From Streptomyces sp. NBC_01288 (GTDB lineage Bacteria > Actinomycetota > Actinomycetes > Streptomycetales > Streptomycetaceae): DNA of 64,000 nucleotides. A program made the position numbers and the translations under genes. Below the pieces are notes generated by a model. That model was not told the origin of the DNA, did not search any database, and saw nothing but the letters and a program-made list of their open reading frames with translations. Positions 1-10,128 of this stretch are shown here, in pieces (positions within the stretch are counted from its first letter, which is position 1; each line of letters opens with the position of its first letter). The stretch lies in the NCBI RefSeq assembly GCF_035982055.1, contig NZ_CP108427.1, positions 6,137,001-6,201,000 of the forward strand, written 5' to 3'.

Positions 1-45
1 TTCGCCCGTTGGCAACAGTCCCGGTACGGCGCGTAGTCTCGCGGC

Positions 46-357
46 GTGGTGGATACGACGCGGTTGACTCAAGCGGTGGATCACTTTGCGGATCGGCTCA
101 GGGCTGCGCCGCAGAGCCGATTGCAACGGGGCGCTGCCGCTGAGGCTTTGGGGCTGGCCAGGGAGTTCGCCCTGTGGGCGCAGCGGGTCGAGGATCCCTT
201 GGGGGTGCCTCGGGAGATGCCGGATGCGGGGATGTTCGCCGCGGCGGATCAAATCACCGTTGCTGTGCATGACTTGGCGGTTGTGCTGGTGAACGACGCA
301 GAGGTCGAGCGGGCGGTGGGGTTGGTCGCGGAGGCGCAGAAGAGGGCGGGGGTCTGA
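46..357 (+). CDS. small hypothetical protein (103 aa)
   Basis: Reading frame of 103 codons with strong Streptomyces codon bias. It starts at a GTG that is followed at once by a second GTG, so the true start could be either. The product is mostly helical by composition (Ala-, Val- and Glu-rich) with no signal peptide, membrane segment or recognisable catalytic motif. I do not recognise the family. No clear Shine-Dalgarno sequence precedes it. It converges with the membrane-protein gene at 568-1356, and a strong hairpin lies between the two stops. Confidence 0.7.
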   Translation: MVDTTRLTQAVDHFADRLRAAPQSRLQRGAAAEALGLAREFALWAQRVEDPLGVPREMPDAGMFAAADQITVAVHDLAVVLVNDAEVERAVGLVAEAQKRAGV

Positions 358-480
358 GGTTCGTTGGCGGCCTGCGGTGCGTCGTGGCTGGTCGCGCCCG
401 CGCGGCGGAGCCGCAGATTGGCACAGTCCCGCGCCCCTAAAGACCGCCGGCCCGCCGTTTGCGGCTTGCGGTCTGTCGCG

Positions 481-525
481 CGCGCCCCTGAAAACGTACG
501 CCCGCCGTGTTCTTTTAGGGGCGCG
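481..525. terminator. bidirectional terminator hairpin
   Basis: The arms CGCGCCCCTGAAAA (481-494) and TCTTTTAGGGGCGCG (511-525) pair with one mismatch across a 16-nt loop. The A/T tract at the base gives a U-run in either direction. It lies between two convergent genes whose stops are at 357 and 568. The rest of the gap (358-480) holds a related but weaker set of inverted arms and no gene. Confidence 0.6.
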
Positions 526-544
526 GGGAACTGCGCGACCAGCC
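517..544 (+). repeat. 28-bp dispersed repeat, copy 1
   Basis: The 28-nt stretch that begins AGGGGCGCGGGGAACTGCGC and ends GACCAGCC recurs exactly, in inverted orientation, at 46058-46085 of this window. It overlaps the right arm of the terminator hairpin. From memory, this motif is scattered through intergenic DNA of many Streptomyces genomes. Its function is unknown to me. Confidence 0.75.
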
Positions 545-567
545 CCCACCGGGCCCGTACTCGACGG

Positions 568-1356
568 TCAAAGTGACGCTATGACCCTGTCCGCCAGGAT
601 GTACACGTTCTCCTCGCCGCACGCGAAGGTCAGGGTGTAGGCGCCCGAGACTCCGGAGCCGCCCAGGAGGAACGGGGTTTCGCCGGCGTGGAGGGCCGCT
701 GCTAGGCGTTCGGCGGTTTCGCGGTGGCCCGGGGTCATGCAGAGGGTGGTGCCGTCGGCGAAGACGTAGACATCGAGGGTGCCCAGGGGGCCGGGGCGGA
801 CGTCGGCCAGTTCCACGGCGGACTCGGCCAGCTCTTCCAGCGTCGCCACCGTGCGTTCGTGGTCGTTCGCCACCGGTGACTGGGCCGGGACGAAGTCCGG
901 GTGGGACGGGTGGCGGCGGCGGGCCGCGGCCAGTTCGGGGGACTCGCCGGCGAACTCGTCGGCGTCCGCCGAGAACTCGGTGACCGGCTCCAGCGGTTCG
1001 AGGCCCACGAAGTCGCTCTGGCGGGGCAGGAACAGCTCGCTGTCGGGCAGACCCAGCAGGGTCGGCACCTCGGTGTCGCGGGACTCCTGGGCGGCCCAGA
1101 AGGCCCGTGCCTCGGCCAGTTCCCGCTCCCGCTCCTCGGCCAGCGCCTCGGCCACGGCCGCGCGTATCTCATCCGCGTCGGTGTGGCTGCGGGCGGCGGG
1201 CACGAGCGCCCGTACGGCGGCGGCCCGGCCCTCGGCCAGTTCGGTGTGCAGGTCCGCCACCTGTCGACGGAGCACCAAGAGGGTGCGCAGGACGGCGACG
1301 CCCACGGCGCCTGTGGCGGCCGTGGTGAGCAGCAAAGCGATCGGCATGGCGCTCAC
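568..1356 (-). CDS. membrane-anchored hypothetical protein
   Basis: 262 aa. The N-terminal 30 residues form one hydrophobic segment, then come a likely coiled coil (residues about 28-95, rich in Arg/Glu/Ala) and an acidic middle. The C-terminal 80-residue domain ends FACGEENVYILADRV. The layout suggests a single-pass protein with a cytoplasmic coiled coil and a small alpha/beta domain. I know no function for it. The GTG at 1356 is preferred because GGGAG sits 7 nt upstream; the in-frame ATG at 1347 is poorly spaced. It stands alone, convergent with the upstream small gene and divergent from nothing. Confidence 0.8.
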   Translation of the reverse strand: MSAMPIALLLTTAATGAVGVAVLRTLLVLRRQVADLHTELAEGRAAAVRALVPAARSHTDADEIRAAVAEALAEERERELAEARAFWAAQESRDTEVPTLLGLPDSELFLPRQSDFVGLEPLEPVTEFSADADEFAGESPELAAARRRHPSHPDFVPAQSPVANDHERTVATLEELAESAVELADVRPGPLGTLDVYVFADGTTLCMTPGHRETAERLAAALHAGETPFLLGGSGVSGAYTLTFACGEENVYILADRVIASL

Positions 1357-1554
1357 TGACGTACTCCCGGTTCAAAGTCGACCCCCGACTTCCTACATCA
1401 GCTTGAAGGGCGGACTAACCAGCTGTCAGTGCGTAACGTCACGAAACGGGCAGGACTTTGGGCCCGATGTTTGGTGGTGAAACGGTCCTGACCTGGGAAA
1501 ATCCTTCTTCGAAGGGAGATAGGTCACATCCTGGGGGAGATTGGATCACAAATC

Positions 1555-1589
1555 GGCCCAGAACCCAGGTGGTTACTGGGTTCCGGGCC
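1555..1589 (-). terminator. terminator hairpin downstream of thiolase
   Basis: Arms at 1555-1568 (GGCCCAGAACCCAG) and 1576-1589 form a 14-bp stem with one G-T wobble and a 7-nt loop. It begins 41 nt past the thiolase stop at 1631 on the minus strand. The remaining 1357-1554 gap shows no gene. Confidence 0.7.
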
Positions 1590-1630
1590 AAGTGGTGACG
1601 CAAAGTTCCCGCGCGATTACGGGGAGTTGG

Positions 1631-2851
1631 TCAGCTGAGGCGCTCGATGACCATCGCCATGCCCTGGCCGCCGCCGACGCACATCGTCTCCAGACCGAAC
1701 TGCTTGTCGTGGAACTGGAGGGAGTTGATCAGCGTGCCGGTGATGCGGGCGCCGGTCATGCCGAAGGGGTGGCCGACGGCGATCGCGCCGCCGTTCACGT
1801 TCAGCTTCTCCAGCGGGATGTTCAGGTCGCGGTAGGACGGGATCACCTGGGCGGCGAACGCCTCGTTGATCTCGAACAGGTCGATGTCGTCGACGGTGAG
1901 ACCGGCGCGGCCCAGCGCCTGCTTGGACGCCTCCACCGGGCCGAGGCCCATGATCTCGGGGGAGAGGCCGGAGACGCCGGTCGACACGATCCGGGCGAGG
2001 GGCGTGAGGCCGAGCTCGCGGGCCTTCGTGTCGCTCATGATGACCACCGCCGCGGCGCCGTCGTTCAGCGGGCAGCAGTTGCCGGCCGTGACCAGGCCGT
2101 CGGGGCGGAACACCGGCTTGAGGCCGGAGACGCCCTCCAGGGTGACGCCGGCGCGCGGGCCGTCGTCCTTCGACACGACCGTGCCGTCGGGCAGCGTGAC
2201 CGGGGTGATCTCGCGCTCCCAGAAGCCGTTCTTGATGGCTTCCTCGGCGAGGTTCTGCGAGCGGACGCCGAACTCGTCCATGTCCTGGCGGGTGACGCCC
2301 TTGATCCGGGCGAGGTTCTCCGCGGTCTGGCCCATCGCGATGTACGGGTCGGGGAGCAGGCCGTCCTCACGCGGGTCGTGCCAGGTGGAGCCCTCGGACG
2401 TGGCGGTGGCGACGGTGCGCGCCTGCGCCTCGTCGAACAGGGGGTTCGTGGTGCCCGGGAGGCCGTCGGAGCTGCCCTTGGCGTAGCGGGAGACCATCTC
2501 GACGCCGGCCGAGATGAAGACGTCGCCCTCGCCGGCCTTGATGGCGTGCAGGGCCATGCGGCTGGTCTGGAGGGACGAGGAACAGTAGCGGGTGATCGTG
2601 CAGCCCGGCAGGTGGTCCATGCCCATCTGTACGGCGACGATCCGGCCGAGGTTGTAGCCCTGCTCGCCGCCGGGGAGGCCGCAGCCGAGCATCAGGTCCT
2701 CGATGAGCTTCGGGTCCAGCTCGGGGATCTTGGCGAGGGCGGCCTGGATGATCGTGGCGGTGAGGTCGTCGGGGCGCAGGTCCTTGAGGGAGCCCTTGAC
2801 GGCGCGGCCGATGGGGGAGCGGGCGGTCGAGACGATGACGGCTTCGGGCAT
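1631..2851 (-). CDS. acetyl-CoA C-acetyltransferase (thiolase)
   Basis: 406 aa, the usual thiolase length. It starts MPEAVIVSTARSPIG with GGAG 5 nt before the ATG. Conserved features visible are the nucleophilic Cys in RYCSSSLQT near residue 90, the late GGAIAVGHPFGMTGAR motif carrying the catalytic His, and the C-terminal CVGGGQGMA loop with the second Cys. It catalyses thiolytic cleavage or Claisen condensation of 3-ketoacyl-CoA/acetyl-CoA in the cytoplasm. The open frame runs about 450 nt upstream, but that part lacks family similarity and a ribosome site, so the shorter start is used. It looks monocistronic, with a hairpin terminator after the stop. Degradative and biosynthetic roles cannot be told apart from sequence. 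Confidence 0.95.
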   Translation of the reverse strand: MPEAVIVSTARSPIGRAVKGSLKDLRPDDLTATIIQAALAKIPELDPKLIEDLMLGCGLPGGEQGYNLGRIVAVQMGMDHLPGCTITRYCSSSLQTSRMALHAIKAGEGDVFISAGVEMVSRYAKGSSDGLPGTTNPLFDEAQARTVATATSEGSTWHDPREDGLLPDPYIAMGQTAENLARIKGVTRQDMDEFGVRSQNLAEEAIKNGFWEREITPVTLPDGTVVSKDDGPRAGVTLEGVSGLKPVFRPDGLVTAGNCCPLNDGAAAVVIMSDTKARELGLTPLARIVSTGVSGLSPEIMGLGPVEASKQALGRAGLTVDDIDLFEINEAFAAQVIPSYRDLNIPLEKLNVNGGAIAVGHPFGMTGARITGTLINSLQFHDKQFGLETMCVGGGQGMAMVIERLS

Positions 2852-3018
2852 CACGGCTCCATTGGCGTACGTACGGTGATGTGCGGGGCTTCTTGGGAAG
2901 TTACCCGTACGTATGGCGCAGGTCACGGGGATCGCGGTGTGACCCTGGCCGCAGTTTTCTAAGCGCTTGCTTGGGCCTCCGGCGGATGAGCGGGCGGGCC
3001 GGTGGGGGCGGGCGTCCC

Positions 3019-3086
3019 TGGGGGCTGCGTCCCCAGACCCCCCGTCGGCCCCGAAGGGCCTCGTCCTCAAACGCCGGACGGGCTGG
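3019..3086. repeat. Streptomyces intergenic GC-rich repeat
   Basis: The segment carries GGGGCTGCG/CCCCAG arms followed by CCTCGTCCTCAAACGCCGG and ACGGGCTGG. I recognise this string from memory as a commonly dispersed element at the 3' ends of Streptomyces genes. Here it overlaps the last codons of the SGNH hydrolase (stop at 3067). It may act as a processing or termination element, but this is not shown by the sequence. Confidence 0.5.
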
Positions 3087-4107
3087 AGGGGGTCGCCGCC
3101 TCCGGCTCCGGTACCCGCCTCCTCTTCCGCCGCTTCAGCAACGCCCACGGCCCCCGCGGCCCCGTAGGCATCGCCGCCGTGACCTCCGTCCCCGCCTCCG
3201 AAGCCGCCTCCGCGGCAGCCCGTGCCACCGGCAGGAAGCCCTCTCGGCGGGACGCGTCCGGGCGGTCCTCCTCGGCCGGCCAGAGGCCCAGCGCGGCGCA
3301 CACGGTCGGGAGGATGGCCATCGCGGCGGTCGCGTAGCCCTCCGCCGAGGGGTGGAAGTTGTCCGGGCCGAACAGCTCGCGGGGGTTCGCCGCGAACTCG
3401 GGGCCCAGCAGGTCGCCCAGCGACACCGTGCGGCCGCCCTGCTCGACCGTGCCGATCGTCTGGGCCGCCGCCAGCTGCCGCGAGGCCCGGCGGGCCAGCC
3501 AGCGCAGCGGCTGCTGGACCTGCTCGACCGTCCCGAGGTCGGGGCAGGTGCCGACGACCACCTCGGCGCCGGCCGTGCGCAACCGTCGTACCGTCGCCGA
3601 CAGATGGCGGACCGATCTGGTCGGGTGCATGCGGTGGGTGACGTCGTTCGCGCCGATCATGATCACGCAGACGTCGGGCACCCGGGTGGTGTCCGCGAGG
3701 GCGAGCGCCACCTGGCGGTCCAGGTCGTCGGACTGGGCGCCCGGGAGGGCCACGTTGTGCAGCTCGACCGGGCGTTCCGAGACCGCCGCGAGCCCGGACG
3801 CCAGCAGCGCGCCCGGGGTCTGGGCCGCCCGGTGGACACCCTGGCCCGCCGCCGTGGAGTCGCCGAGCATGGTCAGCCGGATCGGGGGTTCACCCGGGGT
3901 GTCGTAGACATGTCCGTACCGGCCGTCCGCGCTCGGCACATGGTTGCTGCCCGGCGCATGGTCGTTGCCCACATGCCGTTTCACGAAGCGGACCTCGGCC
4001 AGCACCAGCCCGATCGCCGCCGCACCCACCAGTCCGACCCCGCCACCGCCGTACGCCGCACCGGCCGCGATCCGCCGGGCCACCCGCGCCCTCGACATCC
4101 TCGTCAT
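3067..4107 (-). CDS. membrane-anchored SGNH/GDSL hydrolase
   Basis: 346 aa. An N-terminal hydrophobic segment (residues about 15-37, Gly/Ala-rich) is followed by an SGNH-hydrolase domain: block I TMLGDSTAAGQG with the nucleophilic Ser, block III IMIGANDVTH with the GxND signature, and block V DNFHPSAEGY with the catalytic Asp and His. It is likely an extracytoplasmic esterase or lipase anchored by its N terminus. The C-terminal 60 residues are basic and low-complexity. It is divergent from cystathionine beta-synthase, with 146 bp between the starts. AGGAGG lies 12 nt before the ATG, which is rather far, so a start a few codons downstream is possible. Confidence 0.9.
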   Translation of the reverse strand: MTRMSRARVARRIAAGAAYGGGGVGLVGAAAIGLVLAEVRFVKRHVGNDHAPGSNHVPSADGRYGHVYDTPGEPPIRLTMLGDSTAAGQGVHRAAQTPGALLASGLAAVSERPVELHNVALPGAQSDDLDRQVALALADTTRVPDVCVIMIGANDVTHRMHPTRSVRHLSATVRRLRTAGAEVVVGTCPDLGTVEQVQQPLRWLARRASRQLAAAQTIGTVEQGGRTVSLGDLLGPEFAANPRELFGPDNFHPSAEGYATAAMAILPTVCAALGLWPAEEDRPDASRREGFLPVARAAAEAASEAGTEVTAAMPTGPRGPWALLKRRKRRRVPEPEAATPSSPSGV

Positions 4108-4253
4108 ACGTCGCCGCCACCTCCTCTAAGCCGTCATCCACTCCTTGCCCCGAACAGCACGTCGTCCAATCTCAACGGGCGGTGAACGTCATTTCCGGGC
4201 CTTACGCTGACAGGACCATTCACGACACTTCTTTGCAGCAACCGGAGACAACG

Positions 4254-5645
<1,392 letters not shown>

Positions 5646-5780
5646 CAAAACGTCCGGTGAACGGCCCGTGTCGACGGCGACTTTGCGGTTGCCCACCAAA
5701 ACGGTGGACTTCGCGGAAGTGGTACGAGGGCGTCACGTCCACGCAGCACACGCTTAACAAGCGTCGGGCAGATTGGTGGA

Positions 5781-5818
5781 TGTCGGCAGGGCGGGAGCGG
5801 CTCCCCGCCTCGCCGACA
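5781..5818. terminator. long hairpin between convergent genes
   Basis: TGTCGGCAGGGCGGG pairs with CCCCGCCTCGCCGACA apart from one or two mismatches, with a short loop. It lies between the stops of cystathionine beta-synthase (5645) and the MmyB-type regulator (5994), so it can serve both. An A-run follows on the plus strand. Confidence 0.6.
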
Positions 5819-5993
5819 CAAAAACGGCGTCACGGACCTCCGGAGCGGCTCCCGGACCTCCACCGACGCCTAGGACGCGCACGCCTGGCCCTGACCCGGC
5901 ACGCGTCCCTCGCGGGGACCGCCGTCGTCCCGCCCTCCCGGCAACGGGGGGTGCGGCGGTCCCCGCGCATAGCTTTTTCTCCGGCCACACCGG

Positions 5994-6872
5994 CTACGGC
6001 CTCGCAGACCCCGTAGGTCCCGCGGGCCCCGTGGTGGCCCAACTCCCCAGCAGCGCAAGGCGCTCCGCCGTCTCCGAACCCGGCTCCGGTGTGTAGACCA
6101 CGATCGTCTGGTCCAACTCCCCCGGTACCGCGAGTGTTTCGTACGGCAGCGTCAGCAGGCCCGCGACCGGATGCCGGACGCGCTTCACGCCGTAGGCGCA
6201 CTCCTTGACCTCGTGGTCGGCCCACAGGCGGCGGAAGTCCTCGCTCCGGAGGGAGAGTTCACCGACCAGGGCACTCAGCTCCGGGTCGTCGCCGCGGCCC
6301 GAGGTCACCCGCAGGTTGGCGACGGCCTGTGCGGCGACCGCGGTCCAGTCGGGGTAGAGGTCGCGCGAGGCCGGGTCGAGGAAGACGTGGCGCGGGATGT
6401 TGCGCACGGCGGCGGGCATGGCGCTGAAGCCGCTCAGCGCGTCGGCGAGCGTGTTCCACGCCAGCACGTCCATCCGCGGGCCGAGCACGAACGCCGGCAT
6501 GCGGTCCATGCCGTCCAGCAGCACCTGGACACCGGGGCGGACCCGGGGCGCGGGCGTCCGGTGCTTCTTCCCGCGCTGGGGGCGGGCCACCGTGCGCAGG
6601 TAGGCGTGTTCCGTGTCGTCCAGGCGCAGGACGCGGGCGATCGCGTCGAGCACCGCGTCCGAGACTCCCCCAGACTTCGTCCGGGAGGGGCCCCCAGGCC
6701 CGCGGCCCTGTTCCAGCCGGATGTAGTAGTCGACGCTCACCCCGGCCAGCTGCGCCACCTCCTCGCGGCGCAGCCCGGGGACGCGACGGCGCCCGTGCGA
6801 GGGCAGCCCCACCTCCTCGGGCTGGATACGAGCACGGCGCGAGCGCAGGAAGTCTCCGATGTCCCCGTCCAT
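5994..6872 (-). CDS. XRE-family regulator with MmyB-like ligand-binding domain
   Basis: 292 aa. An N-terminal helix-turn-helix (PGLRREEVAQLAGVSVDYYIRLEQGR) is followed by an MmyB-like PAS-type domain, recognisable by PAFVLGPRMDVLAWN and the C-terminal PYETLAVPGELDQTIVVYTPEPGS. These regulators bind DNA through the HTH and probably an acyl or fatty-acid-like ligand through the second domain. In actinomycetes they are often divergent from a short-chain dehydrogenase, exactly the arrangement here. About ten residues (GGPSRTKSGG) interrupt the usual QGRGP-VSDAVL junction and correspond to a palindromic element at 6665-6697. Confidence 0.93.
   Translation of the reverse strand: MDGDIGDFLRSRRARIQPEEVGLPSHGRRRVPGLRREEVAQLAGVSVDYYIRLEQGRGPGGPSRTKSGGVSDAVLDAIARVLRLDDTEHAYLRTVARPQRGKKHRTPAPRVRPGVQVLLDGMDRMPAFVLGPRMDVLAWNTLADALSGFSAMPAAVRNIPRHVFLDPASRDLYPDWTAVAAQAVANLRVTSGRGDDPELSALVGELSLRSEDFRRLWADHEVKECAYGVKRVRHPVAGLLTLPYETLAVPGELDQTIVVYTPEPGSETAERLALLGSWATTGPAGPTGSARP
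6665..6697. repeat. palindromic element inserted in frame in the regulator gene
   Basis: CTCCCCCAG, then an ACTTCGTCCGG spacer, then GAGGGGCCCCCAG. It lies in the loop between the HTH and the MmyB domain, keeps the frame, and adds about ten Gly/Ser/Pro-rich residues absent from the family consensus. Related copies are at 23245-23284 and, shortened, at 44874-44898. Confidence 0.65.
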
Positions 6873-6951
6873 GGGTTCGATGCTAGTGCCGCGTTCGAGG
6901 CGGGGAGAGGGCGGCGAGGGCCTGGGTCACGGCGGCGGTGACCTTCGGGTC

Positions 6952-7099
6952 GTGGGCGGCCGGCTGGATCTGCGCGTCGCCAGGATGTTCCCGTTCGAGC
7001 GGGTCGCCGAAGCGCACACCCTGCTGGCGCAAGGTGGTTTCCGCGGCGGCATCGTCCTGGTCGCCGATCAGGCGGAAGCCGAGGGGCGAACCAGGGGCG
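6952..7099 (+). pseudogene. relic of zinc-type alcohol dehydrogenase/quinone oxidoreductase C terminus
   Basis: In one plus frame, GGRLDLRVARMFPFERV runs on into AEAHTLLAQGGFRGGIVLV. This matches the C-terminal end of MDR-family NADP-dependent oxidoreductases, where the last strand reads GKIVL or similar. No upstream Rossmann domain, start codon or ribosome site exists, and after the match the frame runs on without similarity. It therefore looks like the remnant of a gene mostly deleted between the regulator and the SDR. Nothing else in 6873-7246 looks coding. Confidence 0.55.
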
Positions 7100-7246
7100 G
7101 TCACCCCACCACACCCTCGCCCGCTTCCCAACCTGGTACTGCCAGACCCAGGAAAAACGCATCCCTGGGTAGCCCCGACGCACCGGACCAGTGTGGTGGG
7201 TGCCGCCGGGGAACCGCCCCGGTGGCACCCATCACAGGAGCACCTC

Positions 7247-8005
7247 ATGTCGTACGAGAATCTGGCCGGCCGTACCGCCGTCGTCACCGGGGCCGCCAGC
7301 GGGATCGGCCAGGCTGTGGCCGTTCAACTGGCCGCGAACGGGGCGCGGGTGGCGCTGCTGGCCCGGCGCGGGGAACGGCTGGACGCGATCGTCGGGAAGA
7401 TCCGGGCCGACGGGGGACAGGCCCTCGCGGTCGTCGCCGATGTCACCGACGACGCGTCCGTGGAGGCGGCCGCCGTGCGCGTCCACGAGACGTTCGGAGG
7501 CGTCGACCTGGTCGTGAACGCCGCCGGTGTCATGCTGCCGCACCCCGTCGACGACGGGCGGATCGACGAGTGGCGGCGGATGCTCGACACCAACGTGACC
7601 GGCGTCCTGCGCGTCATCCGCGCCTTCACCGGGGACCTGGCGGCGGCCGGGGAGGGCAGTACCGCGGACCTGGTGAACGTCTCGTCCATCGGCGCGCACG
7701 TCATGTTCCCCGGTTACGCGGTCTACGGCGCCACCAAGGCCGCCGTCACCTACATCTCCCAGTCGCTGCGCTCCGAGTTCGGGCCCCGTGACGTGCGGGT
7801 CACCAACATCGAGCCGGGGCTGACCGACACCGAGCTGGGGACGCACGTCGGCAGCCCCGAGATGAGCGCCCAACTGGACGAGCTGTTCGGGGCGTTGGGC
7901 GGACTGTCCGCCGAGGAGGTCGCCGACGTCGTGGCCTACGCGGCGAGCCGCGCCCGGCACGTCAATCTGCGGCAGATCGTGGTGCTGCCGACCCGCCAGG
8001 CGTGA
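7247..8005 (+). CDS. short-chain dehydrogenase/reductase (SDR)
   Basis: 252 aa classical SDR: TGAASGIG cofactor loop near residue 13, NAAGV after strand 4, catalytic Ser in VNVSSIGAHV, and Tyr/Lys in YAVYGATKAA. AGGAG is 6 nt before the ATG at 7247; the upstream open frame is not part of the gene. It probably reduces or oxidises a small carbonyl or alcohol with NAD(P). It is divergent from the MmyB-type regulator, which probably controls it. An ACCCAGG/CCTGGGT inverted repeat with 11-nt spacing sits about 85 nt upstream and is a candidate operator. The substrate cannot be told. Confidence 0.93.
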   Translation: MSYENLAGRTAVVTGAASGIGQAVAVQLAANGARVALLARRGERLDAIVGKIRADGGQALAVVADVTDDASVEAAAVRVHETFGGVDLVVNAAGVMLPHPVDDGRIDEWRRMLDTNVTGVLRVIRAFTGDLAAAGEGSTADLVNVSSIGAHVMFPGYAVYGATKAAVTYISQSLRSEFGPRDVRVTNIEPGLTDTELGTHVGSPEMSAQLDELFGALGGLSAEEVADVVAYAASRARHVNLRQIVVLPTRQA

Positions 8006-8014
8006 CCGGCACGG

Positions 8015-8461
8015 TCAGTCCTCCCACGCGTCGTCATCGGACCGGGAGGACCCACGGCGTCGGCCGCCGAAGAGGCCCGGGTTCGTGCGGGCGGCCTGGA
8101 CGGCGTTGACGCCGACGATGCCGGCCCAGGCCACCAGGAGGCCGGGGAGGTGGGCGATGCCGCCGCCGATCGCGGACAGCGGGATCGCCAGGACCATCGA
8201 GACGATGCCGAACCCGAAGCGTTCGCCCCAGGAGTCGTTGGCGGCCTTCGGCCCGCGGGAACCGCGCGCCACCACCATCTGCTGCTCGGCCATCTGCCGG
8301 CGCACCCGGCGCTCCACCGCGCCGTCGATCCGCTGGTCGACCTTCTCCAGGAACGAGTCGACCAGCGCCGACTCGTACTCGTCGCCGAGTTCCCTGCGCG
8401 CTTGCAGGGTGGCGTTGAGTTCCTTCTTGAGTTCGACGTCGTTCGCGTCCATTCCCGTCAT
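8015..8461 (-). CDS. conserved membrane protein with N-terminal coiled coil
   Basis: 148 aa from ATG 8461 (a second in-frame ATG is at 8452). The N-terminal half is a charged helix (ELKKELNATLQARRELGDEY). It is followed by two hydrophobic segments (FGIVSMVLAIPLSAIGGGIA and LLVAWAGIVGVNAV) and a basic tail. It resembles the widespread actinobacterial integral membrane proteins of unknown function. It follows the SulP gene by 10 nt on the same strand and so may be co-transcribed. No catalytic motif is seen. Confidence 0.8.
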   Translation of the reverse strand: MTGMDANDVELKKELNATLQARRELGDEYESALVDSFLEKVDQRIDGAVERRVRRQMAEQQMVVARGSRGPKAANDSWGERFGFGIVSMVLAIPLSAIGGGIAHLPGLLVAWAGIVGVNAVQAARTNPGLFGGRRRGSSRSDDDAWED

Positions 8462-8471
8462 GCGACTCAGA

Positions 8472-10070
8472 TTAGGGAGCCGCCGCGCCCGCTGCACTGG
8501 GGATAGCCCCCCTGTTGGACGTCGGGTTCACCGGGAGCACCCCGAGCGACTCCAGCACCCGGCGATGACCGTGCTCGACGCCCGTGATGCTGACCTCGAT
8601 ACCCCGGTCCCGCAGCTCGCCGACCGCGTCCTTCAGCGCGAGCGCGCCCGTCGCGTCCACCGCCGTCAGCCCCGACAGCCGCAGGTCCACGGCCGTCACG
8701 TCCTGGACGTCGGCGAGGCTGCGGCGGAAGCGGTGGGCGGCGGCGAAGAGGAGCGGGCCGTCGAAGCGGTAGGTCACCGTGCCTGCCGCGCCCGGGAGTC
8801 CGTCGGTCGTGGCCGGGGTCAGGTGGGTGCCGCGCATCGCCGCGCGCAGGGCGAGCAGGACCGAGACGCCGAGGCCGATCAGCACCGCGCGCACCAGGTC
8901 GAGGGCGAGGGTGCCGGCCGCGGTGAGGACCAGGACCAGGGCGTCGCCGTGCGTCGAGCGGGCCATCGCGCGGACCGCGTCCGTCTCCACCATGCGGATC
9001 GCCGTCGCCAGCAGCACTCCGGCCAGCGCGGCCAGCGGGATACGGCCCACCAGCGGCGCCGCGACCGCGACGATCCCGGCGAGGATCACGGCGTGCGCGA
9101 GGGCGGCCAGGCGGGAGGTCGCGCCGGTGCGGACGTTGACCGCGGTGCGGGCGATGGCGCCCGTGGCCGGGACTCCGCCGAACAGCGGGGCCGCGAGGTT
9201 GGCGATGCCCTGGCCGAAGAGTTCCTTGCCGGGGTTGTGCCGTTCACCGGGCCGCATCGCGTCCGCGACGGAGGCCGACAGGAGGGATTCGAGGGCGGCC
9301 AGTGCCGCCACCGCCGCTGCGGGGAGCAGGAGGGACGGAACCCGGGAGACGTCCAGGAAGGCGAGGGACGGCGCCGGGATCGACGCCGGGAGCGTGCCCA
9401 GCCGGGTCACGTGCAGGTGCAGCGCCTCCGAGACGATCGTCGCCACGGCAACTGCCGCCAGGGAGAAGGGAACCGTGGGCTTCCAGCGCGCCCCGGCCAG
9501 CATCAGCGCGGCCGAGCCGAGGGCCAGCAGCAGCGCGGCCCAGTGCGGGGTCGCGTCGAACTCCTCCGCCGCCCGGGCCGCGACCACCGCGACCTGGTCA
9601 CCGCTCGGGGTGGGCACGCCCAGCGCCGACGGCACCTGCTGGAGCCCGATCACACACGCGATGCCGATCGTGAAACCGGCGATCACGGGTGCGGGGACGT
9701 AGGCCATCGCCGCTCCCGCGCGGGCGAAGGCGAGCACGAGGAGCATGAAGCCGGAGATCAGACCGACCGTCAGGACGCCGTTCGCGCCGTACTCGTGGAC
9801 GATCGGGACGAGGACCACGGTCATCGCGCCGGTCGGCCCGCTGACCTGGCGCGCGGAGCCGCCGAACAGCGCGGCGAGCGAGCCCGCGACGATCGCGGTG
9901 ATCAGGCCGGAGGCGGCGCCGAGACCGGACGTCACCCCGAAACCGAGGGCGAGCGGGAGCGCTACGACGGCGACCGTGAGGCCGCAAAGGAGGTCGCGGC
10001 GAGGGGCGCGGGTCATGGTGCGGAAGTCGGCGGGGGAGGGCAGGACGGAGAGCACGCCGTTCATGTTCAT
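8472..10070 (-). CDS. SulP-family anion transporter with STAS domain
   Basis: About 532 aa. Ten or more hydrophobic segments include the SulP signature region (GLTVAVVALPLALGFGVTSG and SARQVSGPTGAMTVV). A C-terminal STAS domain follows (VDLRLSGLTAVDATGALAL). SulP proteins move sulfate, bicarbonate or related anions across the cytoplasmic membrane. The next gene upstream on the same strand encodes a secreted carbonic anhydrase, so bicarbonate is the more likely substrate. The start is uncertain: ATG 10070 with GAAG nearby is taken, but ATG 10064 or 10016 is also possible. Confidence 0.92.
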   Translation of the reverse strand: MNMNGVLSVLPSPADFRTMTRAPRRDLLCGLTVAVVALPLALGFGVTSGLGAASGLITAIVAGSLAALFGGSARQVSGPTGAMTVVLVPIVHEYGANGVLTVGLISGFMLLVLAFARAGAAMAYVPAPVIAGFTIGIACVIGLQQVPSALGVPTPSGDQVAVVAARAAEEFDATPHWAALLLALGSAALMLAGARWKPTVPFSLAAVAVATIVSEALHLHVTRLGTLPASIPAPSLAFLDVSRVPSLLLPAAAVAALAALESLLSASVADAMRPGERHNPGKELFGQGIANLAAPLFGGVPATGAIARTAVNVRTGATSRLAALAHAVILAGIVAVAAPLVGRIPLAALAGVLLATAIRMVETDAVRAMARSTHGDALVLVLTAAGTLALDLVRAVLIGLGVSVLLALRAAMRGTHLTPATTDGLPGAAGTVTYRFDGPLLFAAAHRFRRSLADVQDVTAVDLRLSGLTAVDATGALALKDAVGELRDRGIEVSITGVEHGHRRVLESLGVLPVNPTSNRGAIPSAAGAAAP

Positions 10071-10128
10071 GAGCTTCTTCGCGTCAGGAGCGTGGGGGGA
10101 AGTGGGCTTGCGGCAGCGGGAGTTGGGG

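Noticed and set aside
1541..2962. Long plus-strand open frame of 473 codons over the thiolase gene
   Set aside because: It is antisense to a clear thiolase and arises from the GC skew of codon third positions; no family similarity.
2852..3301. 450-nt upstream extension of the thiolase frame
   Set aside because: Low-complexity Gly/Arg sequence overlapping the SGNH gene; the internal ATG at 2851 has a ribosome site and matches the family start.
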